64,000 nt of DNA from Toxonevra muliebris. Lineage: Eukaryota; Arthropoda; Insecta; Diptera; Pallopteridae. The notes below the pieces were generated by a model that saw nothing but the letters and a program-made list of their open reading frames with translations, was not told the origin of the DNA and did not search any database. Shown here in pieces: positions 12,828 to 24,480 of the stretch. The stretch spans positions 16,816,708 through 16,880,707 of the forward strand of contig OY829329.1 of assembly GCA_963691655.1 (NCBI GenBank), in the 5' to 3' direction. Within the stretch, counting starts at the first letter, position 1, and each line of letters opens with the position of its first letter. Both the position numbers and the translations under genes were made by a program.

Positions 12828-14192
12828 TTCTATTCCAAAATTCCTAAAACCTTCAAGTTCTGGAAATGATTTTTCTTCCCTAAATAAAATCCTTCTTTTC
12901 TTAGAGCAATACGTGGAAAACAAACAAATTTTCCCTGGGATTTCATTCAGAAATATATAGGGTAGGGCTGATTGGATTGTATCTCAAAATATCTTCAACA
13001 GTCAACAGTTCAACCAAGACCCTTCAATCCATAAAATACTTGAGATGTCTGGGTCCAGGAGGTGTTAGTAGTCATTACGAGAGTTGAACTGTAAGTTGGT
13101 TATTAAAGGACTGGGGTTTTCTTTTCTTTTGAGGGCTGCTCGGGAAAATTAATTGATTTATTTCGAAAGTTAAATCGTAATACTCTTGCAATAGGATTAG
13201 GACCTTTCGAAATAATAGTGCCCACCTTTGGTCTAAAATTTATAAATAAAAATACTAACTTTTTTCAACGAATACACTTAACAGTTTATGCGTATATGAT
13301 TAAGTGGCAAAAGGAGGAGTACACAACATACTACACACTAATGTATACTACCGGTATAACTAAATTCAAATGCAGTCAGTCACCATATTGGACCAAATGA
13401 CCAACAATTTCAAATTCACAACGCATACTCACTCAGTGATACACAACAATGAAGGAATATTTAACAAAGAATTGAGTCGAAATAATAAGATAACCAAGTG
13501 GAGCCACATATATCGTAATATGATGGTGGTTGGATAGCTGGCTGGCTGACTGGATGGGTAAATCGTTTCCCTGGCTCGACTCTTTGTTAGGTAAGGTTAT
13601 TTTTGTTTGTATGCAACATCAGTGTGGGTAAGCGTGAGTAGTAAGTGGTTAGTACCAACTACTAACTAACAACAACTCTGAAATGGTTTGCTAAATGCAT
13701 ATAAGCGTTGGTTGTATTGTATAGGATGCAAGTATGAACCACAAGTGCTGAAAGGGATTCAGCTTATAATGCCGCTGCTGCTATTCATTCAGTACCTTGT
13801 ATGTATTATTAATTTGCCTACATTCATTGTAAATTGAAAATTGTGTATCGAATGAATGAATGAACGAATCGAATAGTGAATGGTTGGAGGTGAAACATCA
13901 TGAACGCATGAACGGCTGGATTCAATGCCTTAAGCTTACTCTTTCTTTCTCTCTATCTGCCTTTATCTCTGAATACATGATTGAATGTTTCCTTTAAGGG
14001 GAGGTTACCGTTCATGGCGATAAAAAATTAAATTTTGTTCATACAATTTGCATCCTTAATGTGTTTAGAACAAATGGGTGAAAGGATATTTTTATATCTA
14101 AAGTATTTTATAATTTACAGCCTGTTGAACGGAACCATCCGACAGAAACAGCACTTTTCGGCGCACGGAGATTTCTACAGCTTTAAGGGATG
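12828..14192. other. Non-coding stretch
   Basis: Continuation of the decayed phrases to about 13210, then AT-rich unique DNA with GAATGAATGAACGAATGAAT-type words near 13852-13880. No supportable gene. A T-run-free block at about 13998-14190 may be a piece of an old element, but no ends were recognised. Confidence 0.45.
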
Positions 14193-14209
14193 AACCGATT
14201 CACGTAGGT

Positions 14210-14502
14210 TAGGTTAGGTTAGGTTGAAGTGGCTGTCGAGAGACACACTTAGGCCTGAACGGCCCATTGTGATACCACATAGTTGGACCTATAGTTTAAC
14301 GCCGATTCCGAACGGCGGTGTGGCAATTTTTATTACCAACCAATGTGTGTACTTGTACACTATCTTACAATCCTCATACACTTCATATTGATAGTGAATA
14401 TAAGAAAGTAATGAAAATTAACCACCAGACGAAGACGGGAATCGAACCCGAACCTCCCAGATGAAAGTCTAGTGCACTATCCACTAGGCTATCGAGGTCG
14501 TC
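14210..14502 (-). mobile_element. tRNA-derived SINE, copy B
   Basis: Same family as the copy near 12.5 kb: the tRNA-like head with A- and B-boxes lies at the right end (complement of about 14420-14500) and the (CCTAA)n tail at the left end. The flanking duplication is 17 bp with two differences: AACCGATTCACGTAGGT at 14193-14209 against AACCGATTCATGTAAGT at 14503-14519. It lacks the 22-bp body segment present in copy A. It sits within the C-terminal part of a mariner transposase relic that reads on the same strand. Confidence 0.93.
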
Positions 14503-14519
14503 AACCGATTCATGTAAGT

Positions 14520-14880
14520 CTCTGCCAATTGAAAGAAATTCAGCTTTCGTGGCCGGGCTGCACACTGGTCTGAAATGCGATTCTGGCTGGACAAAGCTCA
14601 AAAAAAGTGTGTTATGGCCTTCAGCTCCTCCAACGGCAAAATGCCGTTCTTCATAGGTCTTTTCAGTTTTGAAAACAGGAAAAAGTCGGAGGGGACCAAG
14701 TCCGGTGAATACGGTGACTGAGGCCTGATTACAAGGAGTTTTTCTTCGCATTACTTCACGCAAACGGCGCACAACTTGAAGGTAATATTCCCTATTGACT
14801 GTACGATTTTCTGGCAAGAGCTCGCAATGCACCACGCGATTGTAATCTAAGAAAACAGTTAGCAAAATCTTCACAAACAA
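14520..14880 (-). pseudogene. Mariner transposase relic
   Basis: On the minus strand the frame at the right end reads LLTVFLDYNRVVHCELLP, then ENRTVNREYYLQVVRRLREV. This is the block around the second catalytic Asp of mariner transposases. It is followed after frame changes by wording like LGPLRLFPVFKTEK, corresponding to the SP/SDFFLFPKLK block near the third Asp. The relic continues past the SINE on its left: the coding phrase at the junction (GRDLHES) is duplicated by the SINE target-site duplication. Catalytic boxes are in different frames, so it is dead. About 60% of a normal transposase of 345 residues is absent. Confidence 0.8.
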
Positions 14881-14897
14881 TCAATCCAAACACGTCT

Positions 14898-15123
14898 AGC
14901 ACGATCTGCAGAAAATATTGCTTCTGTCAGTCAAAGTGACGTGGACAGCCCAAGAACATCATTTCGTCACCGTGCACAGCAATTGCATCTTTCTACGGCT
15001 ACTGTGCAACGAATTTGGACCAAAGATCTTCATTTGCACGCTTATAAGATTCAATTGTCTCAAGAATTAGTGATTAGAGACCACGGACAGCGTCGGGTGT
15101 TTGCTAATTGGGTGCTGGAATAG
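14898..15123 (+). pseudogene. IS630/Tc1-type transposase N-terminal fragment
   Basis: One uninterrupted stretch reads RSAENIASVSQSD, then VDSPRTSFRHRAQQLHLSTA and TVQRIWTKDLHLHAYKIQLS, ending in RRVFANWVLE. This is the helix-turn-helix and linker region of the insect transposases whose catalytic part contains WFQQDGATCHTA. After 15123 the frame is lost. A C-terminal fragment of the same family lies near 43.7 kb. It abuts the mariner relic and has no visible ends. Confidence 0.75.
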
Positions 15124-15439
15124 ATGGCAGGAAGTCGCAGTTTTCGCAATAATTTAAAAAAAAAATTGCATATAGGTTTTTTGTTGCAGCTTCGTGGAGG
15201 ACGTTTTGAAAATCGTCATTAACTGGAGTTAGAAAAATTACGACTGTGATCCCAGGACATACTACGAATATTTGGTTTGACCAACAAATCACAAAATGGT
15301 AGACCGTTAAAAATTGATTTTCTCAAAATTATGACTTTCTTCGTAAAAACAACTTTACAAATTGAGGAAAGAATTAACCAAACTTTTTTTTCTATTTTTT
15401 CCTTTTTTTTTTGGAGGATGCCTCAGTCAGTGTGAGATT

Positions 15440-16045
15440 CCAATACATCACATATCCGAACTGTAGATCCTCCCGGGACCTATCTCATCTACATGTCCAT
15501 CGGCACCATACCTTTCGATCACACCGTTTGCTTCATCCGAAACTGTGTTGCACTGGCAACTCTTAGTGAGCTGCAGAGATAGGTCGCCTGAATCACGGCA
15601 ATGTACGACGCAGTTTACGTTGCATCCGTTCATACTGACTCAGCATATATCGACCTGGTAACTCGTGCCAGGAGTTTTCGTCTCTTTGACCCTTTAATGT
15701 TCGACATAATCAAGCTAGCTTTTTCAAGCATAATGAAGCCTTTTCCCTGACTGTTTATACGTCATTCTTGCGGCGACCAGCACACCAAGACACTGCAGGT
15801 ACTGTCGCTTTCCTTCCTGTGTCCTGCGTAGCCAACTCACTGTGCTTGACATCGTGTCACTGCATCGGGAGCTCGATCTGTTGACCCAAGAACGGAACAC
15901 TGTGGGACGCCTCAGGAGACAACGTAGCGCTTTACACAGTCATCGGTGTCATAGAGTAGCATTATGTCCTCAAAGTAACTCGAGATAGTTCTTTGTAGGT
16001 ATCCCAGAGCACCAAAACTATTAAGGGCTTGCATAATTCGCGACC
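15440..16045 (-). pseudogene. R1-like LINE reverse-transcriptase relic
   Basis: On the minus strand from about 16043 leftwards the translation reads QALNSFGALGYLQRTISSYF, then EDIMLLYDTDDCVKRYVVS, a stop, and GVPQCSVLGS. The last is a decayed form of the GVPQGSVLGP box of reverse transcriptases. Near 15530-15450 a further piece reads EANGVIERYGADGHVDE, close to the region after the YADD box in R1-type elements. Stops and frameshifts are frequent. The relic ends about 300 bp upstream of the DUF229 gene and points away from it. Confidence 0.7.
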
Positions 16046-16346
16046 AGCACGTTGAATCCAGTGTTACTACTGCACAGTACTGCTGATACTATAAAAATAA
16101 TCGATTTTTCCAAACCGATAAAGTGCCCTTATCTGTTTGACATTTTTAGGTGGTATATAAAATTGGATTTCTAAAATTTGGTAATATTTAAGTTGGCGCT
16201 GACAAGCGCTTTTTAAGTCAAAAAAAATATTTTTTTTTTTATTTTCGATATATATTTTTTATGAATTCAAATTGAGTTTATTTATCACATTGAGTATTTG
16301 GAATATAGTAAATTCGGCAAATAACCACCAAAAATATCCCAGAGAT

Positions 16347-18535
16347 ATGTGTCCTGTATTGGACACAAGCGTTGGAGCCTACGAACGTGTAAGTGATGAT
16401 GGTGATTTAGACACTAATGCTGCGATATCAACAGCAAGAAGAACAACATCTCTTACTACATTGGTGCTTAGTACAACGGCGACGATGACAACGAATCCCA
16501 AGCCAAGCCTCGACAATCAACCAAAACAGCAATCAGAATCAACAAAATTCGCCCTATGCCTATGGCGATTATTAAGACGCAAACAATGTCTGGTTTTATT
16601 GGGCCTTACTGCTTTACTAATACTTTACGTCAACTCAGCGCCAGAAATTGACATATCTGAAGAATATTTTATCCTATTGAACTATTCTCATATGCCGGGC
16701 ATGAAAGAATATGTTGTATGGGGTGAAAACTGTAAAATACCCAGCATTGATCCTTATCAATTTGAGATAATGAAAAATTTCGAACGTGTATTATATGAAC
16801 CATGTTCCAACAAAAAACCACTGACACGCGTGATTTATAATGAAAAGTCGCAAAAATATATTCTGGAAATTAATAACGATAGTCTTGGATGGTATAAAAT
16901 AAAGTGTTGCTATCGATCGATTCATCGCGATTGGACAGGAGCTATAGCCGATAACGGTGTTAGCTTAAGTGATTGCATGGGATTTGAACAGAGTATTACA
17001 TTACCAACAACTATAGACAATATTCTGGTGAATTGTTCGGTGGGAAAGAAAGAAGCTTATGTAAATGGGCATGCTATGATACCGGAACGCCGTGATATAC
17101 GTGAACGACTCGAGATGTGGAAACGAAAGGATAAAAATATTGGTAAAAACAATTCCAGATCTGATCAGCAGGCACAACGGCCTCTTAACGTTTTAATGAT
17201 TGGCATTGATAGCATTTCGCGAGTGAATTTAATACGTGCCTTGCCAAAGACGACACGGTATATGTATGACAATGAATGGTTCGAATTGAGTGGATATAAT
17301 AAGATTGATGACAATACTTTTCCCAATCTTATGGCTGTGCTAACGGGGCGTAATTTAACTACCGCGAACCTAAAATGTTCACCCGTAAAACTAGGTGGAT
17401 TGGACAATTGCCCATTTATATGGAATACATTTCGGGAGCATGGTTATGTAACGGCATATGCCGAAGATGACCCTGAAATTAGTACATTCAATTATGAGAA
17501 ATTGGGATTTGAGAAACAACCAGTTGATTTCTATATACGTCCATTTTTGATAGGCGCTGAACAAGCTTTACAAGTGAAGAAAAGAACAGGATTAGTTTAC
17601 TGTCTTGGCTATCAGCATTCAGCTGAATTTATCTATAATTACGCAATTGAATTTATGACACGTTTCAAAAATGATCCGTTCTTCGGTTTGTTCTGGACGA
17701 ATACATTCACTCATAATGTCATCGGTGATGCTTCAGCGATGGATGACCTAATGGTGGATTATGTTAAGCAATTCACCGGGCTCAATAATACGATAGTGAT
17801 ATTTTTTAGCGATCATGGTATACGTTTTGGACCAACACGTAGCACTTGGTCGGGACATTTGGAAGAACGTTTGCCGTTCATATTTCTTTCGCTGCCACAA
17901 GATCTAAAACGAAAACATCCTAAGTTTGTAAATGCATTAAGTGTGAATAAGAATCGTTTAACAAATCCATATGATCTACACATGACTCTTAAGCATATAC
18001 TGGCAATGACGAAACGTGTTAAGAATAAAGAATTACTTGGTCCTGCCGAAGATTGCGCACGCTGTCAAACTCTGCTAGAACCTGTACCACAAAATCGTTC
18101 ATGCGAGGATATTGCCATTGAAGAACACTGGTGTACATGCATTCCATATCATAGAATCAATAAGAGTTTAGAGATTGTTCATAAAGCTACACAGTTCTCA
18201 ATTGACCACATCAATGGTAATGTTGCTCGTTCCAAACATGGTTTTCTGTGCGAGCCACTGAAGCTCTTTAGAATAAAGAATGCTTTCGCGCAGAGCCGAT
18301 GCCATGCAAACAAAATGAGAGCAGCAACTCCATAGAGACTTATCGTGTCGTATTTTACACCAGTTCCAAAGTGGCTCTATTTGAAGCAACTGTACGTTAT
18401 AACACGGTCACACAAACATTTCAGATGACTGGAGAAATCAGTCGCTTGAATATATATAGCGACACCTCAGCATGTCTAGATGATGGCGATCTTAAAAAAT
18501 TTTGCATCTGTCGACAAAGAAAAGGAAAAAAGTAG
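16347..18535 (+). CDS. DUF229 family sulfatase-like type II membrane protein, with a one-base frameshift
   Basis: The only convincing host gene. The first in-frame ATG is at 16347; the frame is open a little further upstream without an ATG, and a splice acceptor at about 16307-16309 could join an earlier exon. The first 80 residues are polar and probably cytosolic. Residues 80-96 (QCLVLLGLTALLILYV) are a membrane anchor, followed by a large lumenal or extracellular domain of DUF229/alkaline-phosphatase-superfamily type. It has LMIGIDSISR (Asp288-Ser289, metal/nucleophile position), FFSDHG (Asp489-His490) and GHLEERLPF (His504), plus many cysteines and NxS/T sites. The first frame stops at 18332, but the family C-terminus (YRVVFYTSSKVALFEATVRY, ending at TAG 18533-18535) continues in another frame. 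Loss of one A in the run 18312-18315 would explain it, giving about 728 residues. This is either an assembly error or a young pseudogene. Substrate unknown. Confidence 0.85.
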
Positions 18536-18574
18536 CAACCTGCGTCAGATTAACTTAATTGTGAATACAATTAT

Positions 18575-18580
18575 AATAAA
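18575..18580 (+). promoter_or_regulatory. Polyadenylation signal AATAAA
   Basis: AATAAA lies 40 bases after the stop codon of the frameshifted C-terminal frame of the DUF229 gene, in an AT-rich stretch. Its position supports 18535 rather than 18335 as the true gene end. Confidence 0.6.
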
Positions 18581-18659
18581 ATAATATAAATCTGAGTCAA
18601 CTTGTGATTTAAAAAAATATTTATAATGCTGGTATGTTTGCTTAACAAACGAACACCAA

Positions 18660-18794
18660 AGAGCACATGACACGACACTGAGAGAGCCGACGTCGAGGGT
18701 TGAGTTTCTCTTTATATGAACGTATGGAAATCGGATCCTTACAAAAGAGCAGAGACGTTGACATCGGCTCTCTCAGTGTCGTATCATGTGCTCT
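18660..18794. mobile_element. Hairpin MITE, copy 1
   Basis: A 35-bp arm at 18660-18694 (starting AGAGCACATGACACGACACT) and its inverted copy at 18760-18794 match at 33 of 35 positions around a 65-bp loop. A second, more diverged copy of the same arm sequence lies near 26.2 kb. Both copies are followed by TATGATC and an A-rich run, so the element may extend a few bases beyond the right arm. It encodes nothing. Confidence 0.85.
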
Positions 18795-19119
18795 ATGATC
18801 GAAATTAGCACTACTTTTTTGTGAGAACCATGCCAGCATGGTTTTCTGTAGTATTGCCAGCGGTGATTTGCACTTTACCATGTCAGTACGAAATAAAATA
18901 AAAAGCATTAAATAACTGAGAAATGTTTTATTTTTCCCCAATACCGCCAGCCAATACCACCTCGGTCAATACCTAGTCGCTTTTCTTTGTATCCTACATT
19001 TTCGAATAAATTGATCCAGTTTTCGAATAGGTTGACCGAGGTTAAGTGAGCACACCAGGTAAAAAAAGGCCGAATGGAACAAAAAAAGCATTCAGGCTGC
19101 ATATGGTTTCCCCACTTCG
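18795..19119. other. Non-coding spacer
   Basis: AT-rich DNA with short chance frames; nothing recognised apart from a small inverted word, CCATGCCAGCATGG, near 18829. Confidence 0.4.
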
Positions 19120-19240
19120 CGGATCCAAAATTGACTGCGGGGTGGGTTCAGAGGTGCAATCGCCACAGACACCAGGCTGAAATCCTGGCCATTAAAGAGG
19201 CTGGCCAACTAGTGGAGCGACTTGGAGACTTCTCTTGACG
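19120..19240 (+). pseudogene. LINE RNase H fragment
   Basis: The translation contains SKIDCGVGSEV and, after a frame change, AEILAIKEAGQLVERLGD. These match in order the first two active-site regions of the RNase H domain carried by I/R1-type insect LINEs. Only about 40 codons are recognisable and the first Asp box is degraded. What follows to 19470 may be further decayed element. Confidence 0.5.
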
Positions 19241-20299
19241 TGTTCAGTCCGCCTAGGAGTCGTCAGAAGAAGTACCAACTTGCACTATTTCCAACTGTCT
19301 AATTGGAGGTGCGTTCCATTAACTTCCAAAATTATCTCTGGTCCGACAGGGACTTCATATAATGAGGGTAGGTCTAGCGAGCTCATCAACAGAATATGTA
19401 ACCGATGAATGAGTGTACGAGCCCTGGCTATACGCAGTATCTCACCCAGGGGAAAGCAGATCCAAGTCCTTGATCTTTTTTTTCACATTATTCCTATTGA
19501 CTATGACAATTTTAGTAGTTCCGTGGTACGAACCAAGAATCAGCAAACTAAGATTATCTTATAGCTAATTCTCCAGCCAGAAATGCATTGAGTCAGTCAG
19601 ATAAACGTCTTTAATCTGCTCTAGTTCTTGAAGTTCAGTCTGAGGGTAAAAAAAAAACCTTTTTGACAAATTGGCGAATATTTCAAAACCCTACGAAATT
19701 GTTAGCTTAATCTGTTAGATTCCGAATGCCAAATGGAAATGAAATCATTACGGAATCGTCAACAGATTTAACTATCTTTAACCGAAGCTTTTTGCTGATA
19801 TTCAATTGGTTGCTTTTTTAAAATATACATATATACCAAAGTAACCCCACAAAGTTTAAGATTGGTTGACGTTCATATCAACACCAAATAACCAAGGATT
19901 CTGATTTTTTATTTTTTTGTGCGATGGCTAAAAAATTATCAACTTAATTATTTCTTCGAAATAAGAACTTCACCAATACATTTAAATATTGCCACCTTTT
20001 TTCTAATTTATGCATTAAACTAATTTATAAAATTTTAAAGAATTTTCAAAACGCCACACAAACAAAAAACCATCATGCAATTTGTTAGCTACTACATTCT
20101 TACTTTGTATAATCAAGTGCAGTGACGGATATAGAGGGAAAATATGGGGGATTGAAAGCCCCTCTACGGAGAAATATGAATGCTTACAAGTTTCTAAAAT
20201 CGTTTATAAATCTCCTACTTTTGGAGAGCTTGGAGACCATTAGTCTCGAGTCTGCTTTTATAATTGGGATCTTAACCTTATTGTAGGTATTGTATTTTG
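19241..20299. other. Unclassified AT-rich DNA
   Basis: No gene, repeat array or element ends recognised. Up to about 19470 it may continue the LINE relic; beyond that it is AT-rich with homopolymers. Confidence 0.4.
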
Positions 20300-21465
20300 T
20301 CTAAATTTTATTCAGAATTTAGGTTTTTTTTTGCTACTTTCGTTCTGAATTTTTATACTTTTTGGTCTGATTTTTAATCTGATTGATGGTTTGAATTTTG
20401 GTCCTGATTTTGATCTGATTTTTGCTAGAATTTTTGTTAAATTTTTAATCTGAATTTGGTTTAAATATTGATCTGAAATTTGTATGATTTTCAGACTGAC
20501 TTTTGAATCTCAGTTTTGAGCTGAAATTGGTTTGAATTTTGGTCTGATTTTTATCTGAAATTGGTTTGATTTTCAGTCTCAGTTTTGATTTGAACTCGGT
20601 TTGAATTTTTGGTCTGATTTTTATCTGAAATTGGCTCGAATTTTGGTCTGATTTTTTATGTGAAATTGGTTTGAGTTTCGGTCTGATTTTTATCTGAAAT
20701 TGGCTTGATTTTCAATCGTAGTTTTGATATGAATTTGGCTTGAATTTTTGACAGATTTTTGGTCTGAAATTGTTTTAAGTTTCAGTCTGAATTTCGATCT
20801 GAGTTTGGTTTGAATTTTTGTCGGATTTTTGGTCTGAAATTGGTTAACGTTCCAGTCTGATTTTTTATCTGAGTTTGGTTTGAATTTTTGCCTGATTTTT
20901 AGTCTGAAATTGTTTTAAGTTTCAGTCTGAATTTCGATCTGAGTTTGGTTTGTGAATTTGTGTCTGATTTTTGGTCTGAAATTGGTTTCAGTTTCAGTCT
21001 GGATTTTTATCTGAAATTGGTTTGATTTGTAGTCTCAGTTTTGATCAGAAATTGGTCTGATTTTTATCTGAAATTGGTTTGAATTTTGGTCTGAGTTTTA
21101 TTTGAAATTGGTTTGATTTTCAGTTTGAGTTTTGATCTGAATTTGATTTGATTTTCAGTCCCAGTTTTGGTCTGAATTTTTGTCTGATTTCTGACTTGAA
21201 ACTGATCTGAAACTGGTTTGAATTTTAGTCTGATTTTTTATCTGAAATTGGTTTGAGTTTCAGTCTGATTTTTGATCAGAAATTGGTTTGAGTTTCAGTC
21301 TGATTTTTGATCTGAAATTGGTTTGAGTTTCAGTCTGATTTTTGATCTGAAATTGGTTTGAGTTTCAGTCTGATTTTTGATCTGAAATTGGTTTGAGTTC
21401 CAGTCTGATTTTTGATCTGAAATTGGTTTGAGTTTCTGTCTGAATTTTGATCTGACAGTATTCTA
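20300..21465. repeat. T-rich minisatellite array, unit about 17 bp with a 35-bp higher-order unit
   Basis: The + strand repeats alternating phrases of the types TTGGTCTGATTTTTATCTG and AAATTGGTTTGAGTTTCAG. The basic unit is 16-18 bp. Towards the right end (about 21241-21450) two units combine into a 35-bp repeat in about six copies that are almost identical, whereas the left part is much more diverged. The + strand is pyrimidine/T-rich, opposite in bias to the arrays in the first 5 kb. Two further arrays of this type lie near 49.1 and 59.7 kb. Confidence 0.92.
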
Positions 21466-23190
21466 ATTTTCCCATGAATTTTATTTTTCTAATCACATTT
21501 TTATTGTTTCTACAATTTACATGTATTTTGTAGCAAATTTGCTGTTATTCCCATAAATTAGGACAACCAGCCCTCCCAAACCAATTCCTTGCTCCGCCAC
21601 TGTATATAAGTATACATGCAAGTACGCTTCTGCTCGTGTATGTGTATTTACACTTGAATGCAACAACACATTGTGGTAATCATTTTTTCTTGAAATTTAT
21701 GACAAAATTTGCAGCTTTAAATTATACCATTAAGCATGGCATATAACTTATAGTATACGAAATATGTTAACTTCTTTGCTTGTCGTTGTTTTCATGCATC
21801 TGAATGTGCTTGACTATGTATGAGTGCATGTGCATTTTCGGTGTATGTGTGATTACCAACCTATATAAGTTATAAATACATATAAATATATAGTGGTATT
21901 CCATACGGCATGCAACGAATGTTTCACCACATTCATCGACATTGGCTAAGGCGCAACAAAATAATTCATTTGTGCAGCGACAGCATTAACAACAACAACA
22001 GCAGCAGAAGCAGTTGCTGCAGTGTTACCAATTCACAAAAGACCAAGTGTTGCATGTGTGTTTGTTGTTGCTGTTGTTGTTGTTGCTGTTGTGTATGCCC
22101 GCGTAACTCATTCGTACCGCCGGCGAGTGTTAAATATTGCAATTTATCACGCAAATGCGTTTTTCAATTTTAACATGCCGCCAGGCATCATAAAAATGTT
22201 CCAAACATAACCACCGCTTGACAGCAGCTCAATTTTCGTAATGAACGCGAATATGAAAATAAAACAAAATCACCTTCCTCACTCACCATCCACATTGCAC
22301 CATGCACCAGAATGCAGAGTTTTTTTTTTGCTTTTTTTTTGAAGTCAAGCAAATTACAACATGAAAAATAATGATAAATAATAATCATTTTTCTTATGGG
22401 TTGGAAAATATAACAAAAATAAAAAAAAAAAAAAAATATACCTAGTATGAAAAATTGGCGAAAGTTTGGTTTGAAATTATCCACGCGCTATGAGTGTTGT
22501 TGTTGTTGTAGTGATTTTTTGTATGTTTAAATGTGTAATGATATCAACCCTGGCTGATATATCGCTGTAGATGACTGATCAGATAAGTTACTTAGTAATT
22601 GTAACCTTTTGAATTACGAAGGCAGTGAAAAAGAGTGTGGAGTAAAACGGATTAATTGGAGAGGTTGTAAGATTCTAATTCACTTAAGTTTCGACTGGGC
22701 TTTTTTGCTGAAAGTCGTCGTTCTTTAAAATTCATATTTCTGTCACGCCCCCTCGTGTCTTGTACTTATTTTAGAACTTCATGAAATCCTCATTATAATT
22801 TATAATTATATAATCAGAGACCAATTTGATCCATGAACTTACTACTCGTCACGTAATACACACGAAAATACCTTCAAAATATCCCCTTTTATGTGACGTT
22901 CATTACACGTCCATGATCAGAAAATTCGTTTGCCTCTTGATATTTGACCAAGTGAAAGTTTCCTACGTTTTTCATGACCTTGGGTTGCGTTATGATGGGG
23001 TGGAAATTCGCAGGGTTCGTTGTCTTACTTTTTTTTGGAAAAAGGTTTAACATTAGTAACTCTCCAGCAAGACGGAAGGAAACATACCAGTAAAAAAAAT
23101 TACGCCCAATTTGATGCGTGAGGTAATGCCTCAAAATCTTTTTAATCTCGAGAGTTACAAGAACTCTTTTAACTACACGAGTTATAAAAT
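21466..23190. other. Non-coding stretch with GTT/CTG tract
   Basis: AT-rich DNA without a supportable gene. It holds a GTTGTTGCT tract at 22062-22093, A-runs near 22420-22440 and a GTT run near 22496-22510. Open frames over the tract encode only Cys/Val or Gln runs. Confidence 0.5.
22062..22093. repeat. (GTT/GCT)n trinucleotide tract
   Basis: Uninterrupted GTT triplets with interspersed GCT on +; CAA/CAG on the other strand. Ordinary dipteran microsatellite. Confidence 0.8.
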
Positions 23191-23193
23191 GCA

Positions 23194-23371
23194 CCTTAAG
23201 CTTAAAACACAATTGCGTCATACAACGGTAAAGCGGCCGACGGCTACCCGTTGCCAAAAATGGCACAGAATTGCCGCGGAGGCGTTTTGCCACCGACAGT
23301 GGCAGTTCTTGGACCGTCGACCGCTTTACCGTCATGCGACGCAATTGTATTTTAAGCTTAAGGCATAGCAC
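23194..23371. mobile_element. Inverted-repeat element with about 48-bp arms
   Basis: The left arm at about 23194-23241 (containing CTTAAGCTTAAAACACAATT and GGTAAAGCGG) has an inverted copy at about 23322-23371. The arms match at roughly 44 of 50 positions around an interior of about 80 bp. The interior is itself built from GCCA/TGGCA-type words. No target-site duplication was identified and there is no coding capacity. It is best seen as a MITE or fold-back fragment. Confidence 0.7.
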
Positions 23372-23639
23372 AAGAAGCAGGATCGATAACGGGTAGTGAT
23401 TGTTCACTAACTGGCAGAGAAGAATTCTTTTCGAATATTTTTGCCAACAGGTTCGCTTTATCAACCGAACTGATGACGAGACAACCGCCTGTAAAATGAG
23501 CCAGAATTGACGAAGAAGTCTGGTTTTTTTTACTGACCAAAATTTCCTTGAATTGTAAGCTGTTCGTGAAGAAGATTTTTACTTATTTTGTTCAGTGTTG
23601 CCATTTTTGTTAGATTGCCAGTTTCATTTTATTCAATAG

Positions 23640-24480
23640 TAAAGTCTAGAGGTCATACTCCGGGGCTTACATCATCTTTTTTATACTGACAGATGGAAAA
23701 CCTCAAGTGGCACTGAATCTGGTTGGTAATTGGACAAAAAAACATGTACTATTTTTCTACTGGGCGACAGCGATGATGGCGACAGTCTTTTTAACCGAGT
23801 TTTTGCTATACTAGATGTGGCGTGCTGGATAATTGAGAAAAGATGGCTTGGAAAGTATTTAGGCGTCTGCAGTGATAGTCAAGCTGAGCTGAAGTCCAAG
23901 AGTCTAACCCTGTCAGCTCTTCGAAATCGGTCAGCGAGTGTAAAGGAAAACTAAAACGTGTTGCAAACAAAACATGTTATGTTTTATATGGGTTCAAGGC
24001 CATTATTGTATTACAGGGAATGAATTTGACAACAGCCTGGTCAACGAAAGCTCTTCAACCTTTTCTTAGCATAAAGAGATCATGCGTTAGATCAACGACT
24101 TCGTTGGTTCTATTCATAGAAGAAGATAGTTCGAGCTTGTCTTCTGCAGAATTGCAGAATGCTTCGTAAGACAACCCAACAGGAAATCAGAGGAATTTTT
24201 TCTGAAATTGGAGAAAGAAGAACCTGAGATTACTAGTAGGTGTCATCACCGGATATCCGTTTCTTAAGGACGTCGATACTACTGAACATTATATCTGTAG
24301 CTGTCCGGCGTTCGCGAGAATCAGATTAAGGCAGCTGGGTAGTGATGTCTTGAGTATAAATAAATTTATTCTCTTTTTCTTCCTGAACTTCTAAGGTTCA
24401 TTAGTGAAAGAAAGAAGTTCTTCTTCCCATTTATCCACTCACATATCTTTCCTGTCTTTCTTCTTTCTACTACTCTTAGC
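23640..24480 (+). pseudogene. RNase H-bearing LINE relic (3' part)
   Basis: Diverged copy of the element that is better preserved at 40.8-42.4 kb. The DNA can be followed from the TDGS-type region through a piece reading DVACWIIEKRWLGKYLGV and CSDSQAELKS (second and third active-site regions of RNase H). It continues to the C-terminal KNLRLLVGVITG and a cysteine/histidine block with TTEHYICSCPAFARIRLRQL. Stops and frameshifts are numerous. The 3' end carries the family tail with CTTTCCTGTCTTTC. Confidence 0.8.

Noticed and set aside
16272..16346. Start of the DUF229 protein at 16272
   Set aside because: The codon there is TTG; the first ATG in frame is at 16347. An upstream exon remains possible but is not shown by the sequence.
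21910..22173. Cys/Val-rich 87-codon frame
   Set aside because: Its Cys and Val runs come from the GTT/GCT microsatellite; frames on both strands over it are open for the same reason.
22889..23464. 191-codon minus-strand frame as a gene
   Set aside because: It spans the inverted-repeat element and adjacent AT-rich DNA, starts at a non-ATG codon and has no domain-like features.
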